Of a stretch of 64,000 nt of DNA, positions 1 to 11,200 are shown piece by piece. A model generated the notes under the pieces. That model was not told the origin of the DNA and did not search any database. It saw nothing but the letters and a program-made list of their open reading frames with translations. The stretch covers positions 1-64,000 of the forward strand of contig NZ_CAKMMF010000031.1 of assembly GCF_927798095.1 (NCBI RefSeq). The letters are read 5' to 3'. The first letter of the stretch is position 1. Every line of letters starts with the position of its first letter. The stretch is from Paenibacillus plantiphilus (GTDB lineage Bacteria > Bacillota > Bacilli > Paenibacillales > Paenibacillaceae). The position numbers and the translations under genes are program-made.

Positions 1-291
1 GAAAGGTGGCGGGAATGGTGGTGGGAAAGGCGGCGGGAAAGGTGGTGGGAAAGGCGGTGGGAATGGCCCCGGGCCTGGGCCGGGGCCAGGACCAGGACCA
101 GGTGGAAACGGGAACATCCCCCCCGGTCCACCGGGCCCCATGCCACCGGGCCCCATGCCACCGGGTCCCATGCCGCCAGGTCCCATACCCCGTGACCCAG
201 CGTAGCTGTAGTTGAATGCACCTTCATAAGGCGGGTAAGTATAAAAATATCCTCCCGGTGATTGGCCGGGTGTGTACCAGTTATGCCACAT
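1..291 (-). CDS. Gly/Pro-rich protein, N-terminal part (runs off left edge)
   Basis: A reading frame on the minus strand starts at an ATG (291-289) and stays open to base 1, giving 97 codons with no stop. An AGGAG motif 7-8 bases upstream supports the start. The protein begins MWHNWYTPGQSPGGYFYTYP, is rich in Tyr and Pro, then has four near-perfect MGPGG units, a run of GP dipeptides and at least five FPPP units. Composition of this type is common among spore coat or exosporium surface proteins of Bacillales, but nothing here proves that role. The repeats make the opposite strand look like an open frame too; only this strand has a ribosome binding site. The C-terminus is outside the window. 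Confidence 0.6.
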   Translation of the reverse strand, partial: MWHNWYTPGQSPGGYFYTYPPYEGAFNYSYAGSRGMGPGGMGPGGMGPGGMGPGGPGGMFPFPPGPGPGPGPGPGPFPPPFPPPFPPPFPPPFPPPF

Positions 292-492
292 GTACGTTTC
301 TCCTTTACCTGTAATGGTTAGGCAGATGTCTCCGATTAATTGTATGCAGACAGAGCTGGTCCACTTGTGTGAATTTTTTCGAAGCTATGAATCGCTTGAA
401 TCGTTGGGCGAGCAGTGAAAACTGAAACCAAACCAATTTCCGTTTAATGATATAATGGGGGGCATTATAGCGTAACCAAGGAGAAGTTAGCG

Positions 493-1401
493 ATGAGGAT
501 TCTATTTTGCAGCGACCCGATGAATCGAAGAGAGGTTGATGCGGATTACCGGGAAGAATATGAATGTGCTAGAAACGCGGGGTTCAAAGTGGATTTGATA
601 AATTTGGAGGAGCTGATTGAAGGCAATCCGGTGCGTGCCATCCGATCAATTCCTGCGGCGGATAATGTCGAGCGAGCAATATATAGAGGCTGGATGATGA
701 AACCAATGCACTACGAGCTTCTTTATGAGTGCCTGAAGCGAAACAATATTATGTTGATAACAGATAATCTCGCCTACAGGAATTGTCATCATCTTCCAGA
801 ATCTTATCCTGTAATAAAGGAATATACGCCTGGCACAGTCTGGTTGCATGAGGAGGATCTTAACGATTCTATTAAGCTGGAACAAGCTCTGCAATGCTTC
901 GGTCAATCGCCGATAATGATCAAGGATTTTGTTAAATCGCAAAAGCATCACTGGCATGAGGCATGCTTTGTGCCTGATGCGTCAGATCTTAATCATGTGC
1001 AGCGGGTATTGGAGAAGTTTCTGGAGCTTCAAGGCACGGGGTTGAATGAAGGAATTGTTTTCAGAGCATATGTTAAGCTTGCACATTTAACAGATCATTC
1101 GATAAGCGGGATGCCGTTATCCAAGGAGTATCGTGTTTTCTATTTCGAGGGGCAGCCCATTTTTCTGGTGAATTACTGGGATGAGGGGAAATATGATGAG
1201 ACTGCGCCCCAGTTGAGTGCGTTCAATCAAGTTGCTGAACAAGTCAATAGCCCGTTTTTCACCATGGATCTGGCACAGACAGACAGCGGAGATTGGATTA
1301 TCGTTGAGCTTGGCGATGCACAAGTGTCGGGTTTGCCGGATCATGCAGATATTGAAAATTTCTATACTCTGCTTAAACGTTTTTTCTCAGCCCATTCCTA
1401 A
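493..1401 (+). CDS. ATP-grasp domain protein (R2K clade, formerly DUF4343)
   Basis: A 302-residue soluble protein with no signal peptide. The N-terminus MRILFCSDPMNRREVDADY followed by EEYECARNAGF is characteristic of the small ATP-grasp family once called DUF4343. Acidic and aromatic motifs toward the C-terminus (KEYRVFYFEGQPI, then WIIVELGDAQVSGLP) fit the ATP-grasp metal and nucleotide site. Members are predicted carboxylate-amine ligases; the substrate is unknown. AAGGAG ends 8 bases before the ATG. It is monocistronic and is followed by a separate sigma-A promoter for the next gene. Family call is confident, function is not. Confidence 0.75.
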   Translation: MRILFCSDPMNRREVDADYREEYECARNAGFKVDLINLEELIEGNPVRAIRSIPAADNVERAIYRGWMMKPMHYELLYECLKRNNIMLITDNLAYRNCHHLPESYPVIKEYTPGTVWLHEEDLNDSIKLEQALQCFGQSPIMIKDFVKSQKHHWHEACFVPDASDLNHVQRVLEKFLELQGTGLNEGIVFRAYVKLAHLTDHSISGMPLSKEYRVFYFEGQPIFLVNYWDEGKYDETAPQLSAFNQVAEQVNSPFFTMDLAQTDSGDWIIVELGDAQVSGLPDHADIENFYTLLKRFFSAHS

Positions 1402-1543
1402 TCCTTAATCAGCAGCTCATGCAATTATCAATCCCATCCCCCCGCGATAAGGCGCTCTTAATGAATTCAATGGCTTGCAACAATGTGTAACTATTAATAA
1501 TGTGAAACCATCGAAAACGCAGTAACATTAAATGTCATAATAG

Positions 1544-1572
1544 TTGACGCATGGTCCTTTACTATTTATAAT
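1544..1572 (+). promoter_or_regulatory. sigma-A promoter of the GGDEF-EAL gene
   Basis: TTGACG at 1544-1549 and TATAAT at 1567-1572 are separated by exactly 17 bases, a near-consensus vegetative promoter. Transcription would start near 1579, giving a leader of about 190 bases before the GGDEF-EAL start at 1770. The rest of the 1402-1769 gap holds no gene I can support. Confidence 0.7.
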
Positions 1573-1641
1573 TTATAGTATTAGAGAACTATATAAATAG
1601 GTTTTTAGTTGGATGATAGATGGCGTGAGCAGCACTGGAAA

Positions 1642-1720
1642 GGAGCCCCTGCAAGCCGCGGTTTAACTGGTAGACGCCGGAGGCGTTGTACTGGTAGGCC
1701 GCTCGTGCTTGCGGGGCTTT
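1642..1720 (+). promoter_or_regulatory. Long imperfect hairpin in the leader of the GGDEF-EAL gene
   Basis: Bases 1642-1656 pair with 1707-1720 (one bulged T at 1650). Inside, GCGG 1658-1661 pairs with CCGC 1699-1702. The direct repeat ACTGGTA (1666-1672 and 1690-1696) also pairs with itself using G-U pairs, and GACGCC/GGCGTT closes a three-base loop. The whole element folds into one long stem and ends in CTTTCTTAATT. It lies between the promoter and the ribosome binding site, so it could be an attenuator or a structured regulatory RNA. It does not match the c-di-GMP-I riboswitch consensus as I know it. Confidence 0.5.
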
Positions 1721-1769
1721 CTTAATTCCTTGATGCGCGCGCAACTTCTTCACAGGAGGCAATAGCATC

Positions 1770-4337
1770 ATGAACCGTATTCTCTTTCCTGCGGTGGGAT
1801 TAATGAACAGGCTGAATTATTTGCAAAAATTTGCGTTGATCGGTATTCTTTGCTTTCTTCCTGTGGGGTTTGCGGTACAGCTGCTAATCTCTGATATAAA
1901 CCGCGAGATCGCATTTGCCCGGAAGGAAATGCAAGGAATCCGCTACACCGACCAAGTACGGCAATTACTTGAGAAGCTGCAGCGTCACCGTGGAGAGGTT
2001 AATGCCTATTTGCATGGGGATCGCTCCTTCATCGGGCCAATTGCTCAAACAGAGCGCGATATAGAGAACATCACGTTGTCGGTTGACCAAGTGGACGAAG
2101 AACTCGGCGGCGAGCTTCAAATTGGAGATCGCTGGATTGGAATCAAGGAGCAATGGAGAGCTGTATTAAAAGAAAATTATCCTGGCAACGCCCCGGACAA
2201 TTACTCCCAACGATCGATGATGAGCCGCATCAGCTTCAAGAAGCATTCCGATATGATCACGGACTTGCTTTATCTTATCGGCCATGTTCGTGATACATCT
2301 GGCTTGAAGCTCGATCCTGGCAAGGATACGTACTACATAATGGACTCTATAAGCAGCAAGCTGCCTGCTATCTCTGAGCAGATGGGTCAGGTGAGGGGGA
2401 TTGGCACAGGGGGCGCGGCTGTGAAGTTCATAGCGGCAGAGGATAAAACACGTCTGATTGTGCTTTCGGGAATGATTCGCACGCATTTGAATGAACTAGG
2501 CATGGAGCTGCCCGGGAAGCAGTGGGAAAACAAGCAGCTGGAGAGGCTGAATCCCCGAATCACATCGTTTCTATCGACAACAAATTCGTTTCTTGAAGTG
2601 CTGGAGCGGGAGGTCGTTCATAATGAGCAGATTACAATCACTTCCAATGAGCTGTTTCGGATAGGAACCGATGCGATCGAAGAGCTCTTTCGTTTGTACG
2701 ATCTGGAATCGCCGCTGCTCTACACGGGACTTGAGAAGCGAATCGCTGAGCTGCAGCAGCGCAAGCTGTGGTTTATCGGACTGTCTGTACTGTCTATTGC
2801 AATGGTGCTGTATATTTTCGTCGCCTTCTACTATTCCGTCATTCGTGTAGTCATCGCACTGAAGCGTACGGCTCTTCGAATTATTGGCGGCGATATAACT
2901 GCTCGGGTCGCGCTGGATACCAAGGATGAGCTGTATCATGTAGGCACAGCCTTCAACAAAATGGTTGAGGCATTCGACCAAACGATGGAGGAGAGCAGAC
3001 GGCAAACAGAACGTATCGAGTATATGGCTTTCTACGATGCTCTGACAGATTTGCCGAATCGCGTATTATTTCAACAGAAGCTGCTCACTGTTCTGGAAAA
3101 AGCGGAGAGAGAGCGGCTGAAAGCAGCGGTCATGTTCATCGATCTGGATCATTTCAAGCACATTAATGATACGCTGGGGCATGATGCGGGGGATCAACTG
3201 CTTCGCATTATTGCTAGCCGAATTAAGGGGAGCATCGACAGCAATGCTGTCGTCTCGCGAATGGGAGGGGACGAGTTCCTGCTGCTCGTGCCATCCCTGG
3301 AGGACCCGCAGCATGCAGGAAGAGCAGCTGAGAAAATTATTGAAGCCTTGTGCGCTTCTATGGAAATTAGTGGACATCAGATCGTCGTATCAGCGAGTAT
3401 CGGCATTAGCATATTCCCCGATGACGGCAAGGAAAGCGCGGAGCTGATTAAGCGTGCGGACACAGCGCTGTACTATGCCAAGAGTCATGGAAGGAATAAA
3501 TATCAATTTTTCAATCCGAGCATGAACGAAGGGACGCTCGAACGGCTTCAATTCATGTATGACCTGCGCAGGGCATTGGATGAGAATGAGCTGTCGCTAT
3601 ATTACCAGCCTCGGATGGAGACGGCCAGCAAGCGTATCGTCGGGTTGGAGGCATTGGTCAGGTGGATATCGCCGGAACCGGGAGCCGGAAGGATTAGAAT
3701 GCCGCAGGAATTCATTTCTCTAGCCGAGGAGACAGGCCTCATCATTCCGCTCGGCGAGTGGGTGCTGCGTGCTGCTTGCAATCAGTATAAAGAGTGGGAA
3801 AGGCAAGGGATGCCGCCGCTTCGAATATCGGTGAACATATCTGTAGTCCAGTTTGGACGGGATGAGTTTGTCAGCTTGATCCGGCGAATTCTTGAGGAAA
3901 CAGCGATGCCGCCGGATATGCTGGAGCTTGAATTGACCGAGAGCATGGTGATGAAGAGCGATGAGGAGGTCATTCTCAAACTGAGGCAGCTCAAGGAATT
4001 GGGCGTATTCCTGTCTATCGATGATTTTGGGACGGGCTATTCTTCCTTTACTTATCTCAAGCACTTCCCGATTGACGCGCTAAAGATAGACCGGTCATTC
4101 ATACAGGATGTTCCCCATGGAGTGCGGGACACGGCAATTACGAAGACGATTATCGCGCTAGGCCGGAGGCTTGGGCTGAAGGTGGTCGCCGAGGGCGTGG
4201 AGACGAAGGAGCAGCTGGCATTTTTAAGCAGTCGCAAATGCGACGAGGTCCAAGGCTATTTGATCAGCAAGCCTTTAGCGGTGGAGGAGATTGAGCCTCT
4301 GCTGCGGAACGGCAACCTGTCAGATACAATCGGCTGA
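1770..4337 (+). CDS. Membrane-bound GGDEF-EAL cyclic-di-GMP protein
   Basis: An 855-residue sensor: transmembrane helix about 19-43, an extracellular helical sensor region to about 335, a second helix about 335-357, a HAMP-like linker, then GGDEF (motif at 499-503) and EAL (motif at 627-629) domains. GGDEF is intact (RMGGDEFLLLV), so diguanylate cyclase activity is possible; the RxxD inhibitory site is absent at its usual place. The EAL half keeps its catalytic signatures (GLEALVRW, ELTES, DDFGTGYSS, KIDRSFI, AEGVET), so phosphodiesterase activity is likely. Which activity dominates cannot be read from sequence. The start is preceded by ACAGGAGG. The gene has its own promoter and a structured leader. 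Confidence 0.9.
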   Translation: MNRILFPAVGLMNRLNYLQKFALIGILCFLPVGFAVQLLISDINREIAFARKEMQGIRYTDQVRQLLEKLQRHRGEVNAYLHGDRSFIGPIAQTERDIENITLSVDQVDEELGGELQIGDRWIGIKEQWRAVLKENYPGNAPDNYSQRSMMSRISFKKHSDMITDLLYLIGHVRDTSGLKLDPGKDTYYIMDSISSKLPAISEQMGQVRGIGTGGAAVKFIAAEDKTRLIVLSGMIRTHLNELGMELPGKQWENKQLERLNPRITSFLSTTNSFLEVLEREVVHNEQITITSNELFRIGTDAIEELFRLYDLESPLLYTGLEKRIAELQQRKLWFIGLSVLSIAMVLYIFVAFYYSVIRVVIALKRTALRIIGGDITARVALDTKDELYHVGTAFNKMVEAFDQTMEESRRQTERIEYMAFYDALTDLPNRVLFQQKLLTVLEKAERERLKAAVMFIDLDHFKHINDTLGHDAGDQLLRIIASRIKGSIDSNAVVSRMGGDEFLLLVPSLEDPQHAGRAAEKIIEALCASMEISGHQIVVSASIGISIFPDDGKESAELIKRADTALYYAKSHGRNKYQFFNPSMNEGTLERLQFMYDLRRALDENELSLYYQPRMETASKRIVGLEALVRWISPEPGAGRIRMPQEFISLAEETGLIIPLGEWVLRAACNQYKEWERQGMPPLRISVNISVVQFGRDEFVSLIRRILEETAMPPDMLELELTESMVMKSDEEVILKLRQLKELGVFLSIDDFGTGYSSFTYLKHFPIDALKIDRSFIQDVPHGVRDTAITKTIIALGRRLGLKVVAEGVETKEQLAFLSSRKCDEVQGYLISKPLAVEEIEPLLRNGNLSDTIG

Positions 4338-4472
4338 TATCCACGACGGCAGATGGAGAAGTTTCTTAGCGAAGCTTCATCCATAAACAGGAGAATCCCC
4401 GTCGTATGTCGAATTGGTTCCATACTCCTAGTGATCACATGATAACAGAGCATTTGAAGGGGGCGTTTATGT

Positions 4473-5024
4473 ATGGCAGGACCGTATATATTCGTATTTA
4501 CCGGGACGAGTGGCTCGGGCAGAAAAACGATTGCTCATCGCATTGGAACAGAGCTTGGCATCGTGCCAGTGTTGTCCTGCACAACACGCAAGGCTCGCAC
4601 AACAGGAGTGAAGAATCAGGATTATCATTACATTTCCAGAGATCAATTCAATGAGCTGGATGGGCAAGGACAATTTTTGCAGACCGCAACGATTGGCAAA
4701 GAGCGTTATGGCGTTCTCAGCCATGAGCTTGACAGGCCGCTGCAGGATGGCAGGCATGTGTACCTGGTACTCAACAGCGAAGCGGCAACCTTGCTGAAGA
4801 AGCTGTACGGCGACAAGGTCATTCGATTGTTTATATACGTCGATAAGGGCACAGTCAGAGAGCGCCTGGAGAGCAAGGGAATGTCCTATGATGTGGTTGA
4901 ACGCTACCTGGAGCAATATCCTGAAGAAGTTGTGTATAGGAAGCAATGCGAGCATGTGATCGAGAATGTGGAGTTAACCCGCACGTTGGAGCAGATTCGC
5001 GTTGCGATTCAATCGCATTTATAG
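4473..5024 (+). CDS. Guanylate-kinase-like protein
   Basis: A 183-residue P-loop protein with the guanylate kinase layout: Walker A GTSGSGRKT at about 10-18, the GMP-binding stretch SCTTRKART, then DYHYISRDQF, and a lid-like region with RERLESKG. The canonical GK[GST]T of Gmk is changed to GRKT, so a lysine remains but shifted by one residue. Length is close to Gmk (about 190-205). It stands alone rather than in the usual gmk-rpoZ context, so it is probably a paralogue and not the essential enzyme. AAGGGGG lies 9 bases upstream of the ATG. A terminator follows. Confidence 0.65.
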   Translation: MAGPYIFVFTGTSGSGRKTIAHRIGTELGIVPVLSCTTRKARTTGVKNQDYHYISRDQFNELDGQGQFLQTATIGKERYGVLSHELDRPLQDGRHVYLVLNSEAATLLKKLYGDKVIRLFIYVDKGTVRERLESKGMSYDVVERYLEQYPEEVVYRKQCEHVIENVELTRTLEQIRVAIQSHL

Positions 5025-5068
5025 CGGCTGCTGTCCGTTGCAAGTCAATAATCTAATATATCCCAAAG

Positions 5069-5113
5069 GAGCTGCTCCCGCTGATCGCTTGTGATCTGTA
5101 GGGGCGGCTCTTT
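5069..5113 (+). terminator. Probable intrinsic terminator
   Basis: GAGCTGCTCCC pairs imperfectly with GGGGCGGCTC and is followed by TTT. It lies 45 bases after the guanylate-kinase-like gene. Confidence 0.45.
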
Positions 5114-5281
5114 GCAGTTTGGAGGCCAGAGACATTTTTTATACATAAAATGAACAAAACTGCCAGTAGGGAGGAAGGGATCTGTAAATTAATGTCGAAA
5201 TAAAATTATTGAAGGTTTCGTATTGTTAAATAGGAGTGAGTTTGGTCCTATAAATAAATGGAAAGTGTTGAGGTGAGGAGT

Positions 5282-8200
5282 TTGGTCAAAAGGATATCGT
5301 TTTTTCTTGTTTGCTCATTATTGATCGCGTTGTTGCAACCGATCGGGATAGGACAAACAGTTTATGCATCTGGAGGTGAGGTTACAAAATTTGCTTATAA
5401 AGACGTTTTTGTGGATAATGCGTTTGTTTATCCAACTGGCATAAATGCAGGGACTATTATTCCGGGAAAGCCGAATGTAGGTATCAATGTTATTGGTCCC
5501 GATTTTGATGGGGGCAACCAAAAGACCGCAATTGGCTTCAACGATTTGAACAGCGGCCTTCCGGGTTCGATCACATCCGTTACGTTAAAGGTTTTCGTGC
5601 CATATATTTATATTAACATTGGAACACATCCTAATAACGACATCAGGGTATCGCTTAACGGGTCTGACAATATTGCCTGGCCCGAAGGGCTGAGCAACAA
5701 CATAGCTAATTTTCCGGCGAACAACAACGATCCCCTGCTGACTGCCGCCGTGAAGAACATCTTGGTTGCAGATGTTAACGAAACGATGCATCTGGATACT
5801 TCAGGAGACTGTGCGCCAATCAATAATGTTCTTCTGGGCTGCCTGAAATTTGATGTCACGAATTATGTGATGAATCAAATAACAACGTTAGGTAAGTCGG
5901 AGGTTACTTTTTTGATGACGGGTCGTCAAGATGCGGGAAAAACATCCTATTTCTCCATCTATCCCGACGAGAATGCGGCTTACAAGCCGCAATTGATCTT
6001 TGCTGGATCAATGAACAGCGCTCCGACCAATATGAGCTTGTCTCCTGGTCAAGTAGCTGAGAATCAAGCTCCGGGCACGTCGGCTGGAACACTGAGCACG
6101 ACTGACGCGGATGCCGGAGAGACGTTTAGTTACCAGCTGGTTTCCGGTACGGGCGACACGGACAATGCGCAATTTACGATTTCCAGCAATGATCTGAGAA
6201 CAGCTAGCAGCTTCAATTATGAGTCCAAATCGTCTTACAGCATTCGTGTAAGGGTCACAGACTCAGCGAGCAATACGTATGACAAGCAGTTCACGGTCTC
6301 AGTGACGAATGTGAACGAAGCGCCAACAGATATTGCGCTCTCCAGCGGCTCGGTTTCGGAGAATGCAGTCATCGGAACAACAGTTGGCACGCTGAGTTCT
6401 ACAGACCCGGATACGGGAGATACGTTCACCTACACTCTGGTAGCAGGTGCGGGCAGCACAGACAATGCAAGCTTCTCGATATCGGGCAATGAGCTGAAGA
6501 CGGGCATAGCGCTTGATTACGAGACGAAGACCTCCTACAGCGTCCGTGTACGGGCTGCAGACAGCGGCGGGCTAGCCTTTGAGAAAGTGTTTGCAATTAC
6601 AGTCACAGACGGCAATGATGCGCCGACGAACATCTCGCTTTCCGCTTCAAGTGTTGCGGAGAATATGGTTAGCGGCACGGCAGTCGGCACGCTTACCGCT
6701 GCAGATCCAAACGTTGGGAATACGTTCACATACAGTCTGGTGGCCGGTGCGGGCGACACGGATAATGCCAGCTTCCAGATCTCAAGCGGGACGCTGCAGA
6801 CGAATACGGTCTTCGACTATGAGACGAAGAACTCTTACAGCATCCGCGTGAGAGCAACGGATAACGGCGGACTGAGCTTTGAGAAGCAATTTACGATTAC
6901 AATTCTCAATGGCAATGACACGCCAACCGATATTACGCTGTCGAATTCGACTGTGAATGAGAACGTAGTCGGCGGCACGGCAGTCGGCACGCTCACTTCA
7001 GCCGATATCGATGCAGGCGAAACATTTACCTACAGCTTAGTTAGCGGGATAGGCAGCACAGACAATGCCAGCTTCCAGATTGACGGCAATACGCTGAAGA
7101 CGGATACGAATGCGGCTTTAAATTTTGAGTCCAAGTCGAGCTACAGCATCCGCGTGCGGGTGACGGATTCGGCGAACAATACGTTCGAGAAGCCGTTTAC
7201 GATAACAGTCGTGAATGTGAACGAGACGCCGACTGATATTGCATTGTCCAATACAAGCCTGTCCGAGGATACGGCGAGCGGCACAACAGTGGGGGCGCTG
7301 AGCGCGACAGACCAGGATGCCGGGGAGACATTCGCGTATAGCCTCGTTGCCGGAACGGGCGACACGGACAATGCGAGCTTCACGATTTCCGGCAGTGATT
7401 TGGTGACGAGCACAACGCTCGATTTTGAGACGAAATCCAGCTACAGCATTCGTGTGAGAGTAACAGACTCGGCCAACAATACATTTGATAAAGAGTTTAC
7501 GATCTCGGTGACGAATGTGAATGAAACGCCAACGGATATCGACCTGTCGAATGACAGCGTTTTGGAGAATGTGTCAATCGGCACGACCGTGGGAGCATTA
7601 AGCGCCACGGATGACGATGTGTCAGATACATTCACCTACACCCTGGTAGCAGGCGCGGGCAGCACAGACAATGCCAGCTTCTCCATAACGGGCAATGAGT
7701 TGAAGACGGGCACAGCGATTGATTACGAAACGAAGAACTCATACAGCATTCGCGTCAGAGCAACGGATAACGGCGGACTGAGCGTGGAGAAGCAATTTAC
7801 GATTACAGTTCTCAATGGCAATGACGCGCCAACCGATATTACGCTGTCGAATTCGACTGTGAATGAGGACGTAGCCGGCGGCACGGCAGTCGGCACGCTG
7901 GCCTCAGCCGATATCGATGCAGGCGAAACATTCACCTACAGCTTAGTTAGCGGGATAGGCAGCACAGACAATGCCAGCTTCCAGATTGACGGCAATACGC
8001 TGAAGACGGATACGAATGCGGCTTTAAATTTTGAGTCCAAGTCGAGCTACAGCATCCGCGTGCGGGTGACGGATTCGGCGAACAATACGTTCGAGAAGCC
8101 ATTTACGATAACAGTCGTGGATGTGAACGAGAAGCCAACTGATATTGCATTGTCCAATACAAGCCTGTCCGAGGATACGGCGAGCGGCACAACAGTGGGG

Positions 8201-11200
8201 GCGCTGAGCGCGACAGACCAGGATGCCGGGGAGACATTCGCGTATAGCCTCGTTGCCGGAACGGGCGACACGGACAATGCGAGCTTCACGATTTCTGGCA
8301 GTGATTTGGTGACGAGCACAACGCTTGATTTTGAGACACAACCGAGCTACAGCATTCGTGTGAGAGTAACAGACTCGGCCAGCAATACATTTGATAAAGA
8401 GTTTACGATCTCGGTGACGAATGTGAATGAAGCGCCGACGGATATCGACCTGTCGAATGACAGTGTGTCGGAGAATGCGCCAATCGGTACGACCGTGGGA
8501 ACGTGGAGCGCCACGGACGAAGATGCGGGAGATACATTTACCTACAGCCTGGTAGCAGGCGCGGGCAGCACGGACAATGCCAGCTTCTCCATAACGGGCA
8601 ACGAGCTGAAGACGGGCATAGCGCTTGATTACGAAACGAAGACCTCATACAGCATCCGGGTACGGGTGACAGACGACGATGGACTGAGCTTTGAGAAAGT
8701 GTTCGCAATAGCAGTTATCGACGGCAACGATGTACCGACAGACATCTTACTTTCCGCTTCAAGTGTTGCGGAGAATATGGTCAGCGGTACAACGGTGGGA
8801 ACGTTGAGCACGGTCGACTCGAATACCGGCGATACGTTCACTTACAGTCTGGTGACCGGTGCGGGCGACACGAACAATGCTAGCTTCCAGATCTCAGGCG
8901 GGACGCTGCAGACGAATGCGATCTTCGACTATGAGTCGACGAATTCCTACAGCATCCGTGTCAGAGCAACGGATAATGGCGGACTGATCGTGGAGAAGCA
9001 ATTTACGATTACAATTCTCGATGGCAATGACGCGCCAACCGATATTACGCTGTCGAATTCGACTGTGAATGAGAACGTAGCCAGCAGCACGGCAGTCGGC
9101 ACGTTCACTTCGGCCGATATCGATGCAGGCGAAACATTCACCTACAGCTTGGTAAGCGGGGCCGGCAGTACGGACAATGCTAGCTTCCAGATTGACGGCA
9201 ATACGCTAGAGACGAATGCGGCTTTGAATTATGAATCCAAGTCGAGCTACAGCATCCGCGTGCGGGTGACGGATTCGGCGAACAATACGTTCGAGAAGCC
9301 GTTTACGATAACTGTCGTGAATGTGAATGAGACGCCAACCGATATTGCGTTGTCCAATGCAAGCCTGTCCGAGGATACGGCGAGCGGCACAACGGTGGGG
9401 GCGCTGAGCGCGACAGACCAGGATGCTGGGGAGATATTCACGTATAGCCTCGTTGCCGGAACGGGCGACACGGACAATGCGAGCTTCACGATTTCTGGCA
9501 GCAATTTGGTGACGGGCACAACGCTCGATTTTGAGACGAAATCCAGCTACAGCATTCGTGTGAGAGTAACAGACTCGGCCAACAATACATTTGATAAAGA
9601 GTTTACGATCTCGGTGACGAATGTGAATGAAGCGCCGACGGATATCGATCTGTCGAATGACAGTGTGTCGGAGAATGCGCCAATCGGCACGACCGTGGGA
9701 ACATGGAGCGCCACGGACGAAGATGCGGGAGATACATTCACCTACACCTTGGTAGCAGGCGCGGGCAGCACGGACAATGCCAGCTTCTCCATAACGAGCA
9801 ACGAGCTGAAGACGGGCATAGCGCTTGATTACGAAACGAAGAACTCATACAGCATCCGGGTACGGGTGGCAGACGGCGATGGACTGAGCTTTGAGAAAGT
9901 GTTCGCAATAACAGTCGTCGACGGAAATGACGCTCCGACTGACATCTCAATATCCTCCGCAAGCATAGCGGAGAATGAAGCCAGCGGTACAACGGTGGGG
10001 GCGTTCAGCACGGTTGACTCGAACGGCAGCGATACGTTTACGTACACTTTGGTGAGTGGCGCGGGTGATACAGACAATGCCAGCTTCACGATCGCCGGAG
10101 GCAATCTGCTAACGAATGAAACCTTTGATTATGAGTCCAAAAATGCTTATAGCATTCGTATCCGAGTGACGGATAGCGGAACGCCGGCATTCAGCTTCGA
10201 GAAGGAGTTTGCTATCACAGTCACTGACGGCAACGATGCGCCGACAGATATTAGCCTGACAAACGCGAGCGTGGCGGAGAATCTTCCGGCAGGGACGGCG
10301 GTCGGCACAATCAGCGCGGCGGATATCGATGCAGGCGAAACATTCACCTACAGTCTGGTTAGCGGAATCGGAAGCGCCGACAATGCCAGCTTCAGCATTT
10401 CCGGCGATACGCTGCAGACGAATGATGCATTCAATTTCGAAACAAAGGCAAGCTACAGCATTCGTATTCAGGTAGAGGATTCTGCTAATCATACGTATCA
10501 GAAAGTGCTTGTCATTACAGTGGATGATGTCAATGAAGCCCCTACGGGTTCTGTCGTTATTAACGATTCTGCAGTCAATACGGCTTCTAGCGAGGTTGTG
10601 CTGGACGTGACTGCTGCCGACCCGGATGGCGACTCTCTGGAGATGCGCTTCTCCAACGATGGAACGGTATGGAGCGCTTGGGAAGCTTATGCGGCCCAGA
10701 AGGCATGGACGCTAGCTGCGCCGGATGGCAGCAAAACCGTATACATGCAGCTGCGCGATGACGCGCATTTGTCCAGCGCAACGTATGAGGACGACATCAT
10801 GCTGGATGAGACCGCTCCAACCGGCACATTAATCATTAACGATGGCGATGCGAATACGAAGCATAAGAAGGTTAATCTTGCGGTGACCTCCGGTGACGGA
10901 ACCGGAGTAGGCGGCATTCAAGCGCGGTTCTCCAATGATGGTGTGACGTGGAGCAGTTGGGAGAACGCGCCTTTGACCAAGGAATGGACGCTGACGAACG
11001 GCAAGGGCGTCAAGACCGTATACATGCAGTTGAAGGATGCGATGGGGAACATCAGCCCGGCTATAACGGATACGATTATTTACAAGTCGCTGCCGAAGCT
11101 GGCGAATATCAATAAGAGCGGTCAGGACAACCAGCGTATTCAGCTGTCTCTTGCTGACTTTGGGTACAGCAGTGAGGATGGCAGCGAGCTGCAGAAGATC

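Noticed and set aside
6-215. Plus-strand open frame rich in Gly, Lys and Arg
   Set aside because: It is the mirror of the minus-strand repeat gene; it has no ribosome binding site and ends in improbable Cys/His/Arg-rich repeats.
6014-10530. CRISPR-like regular repeats
   Set aside because: The 300-base periodicity is within one open frame and encodes protein domains.
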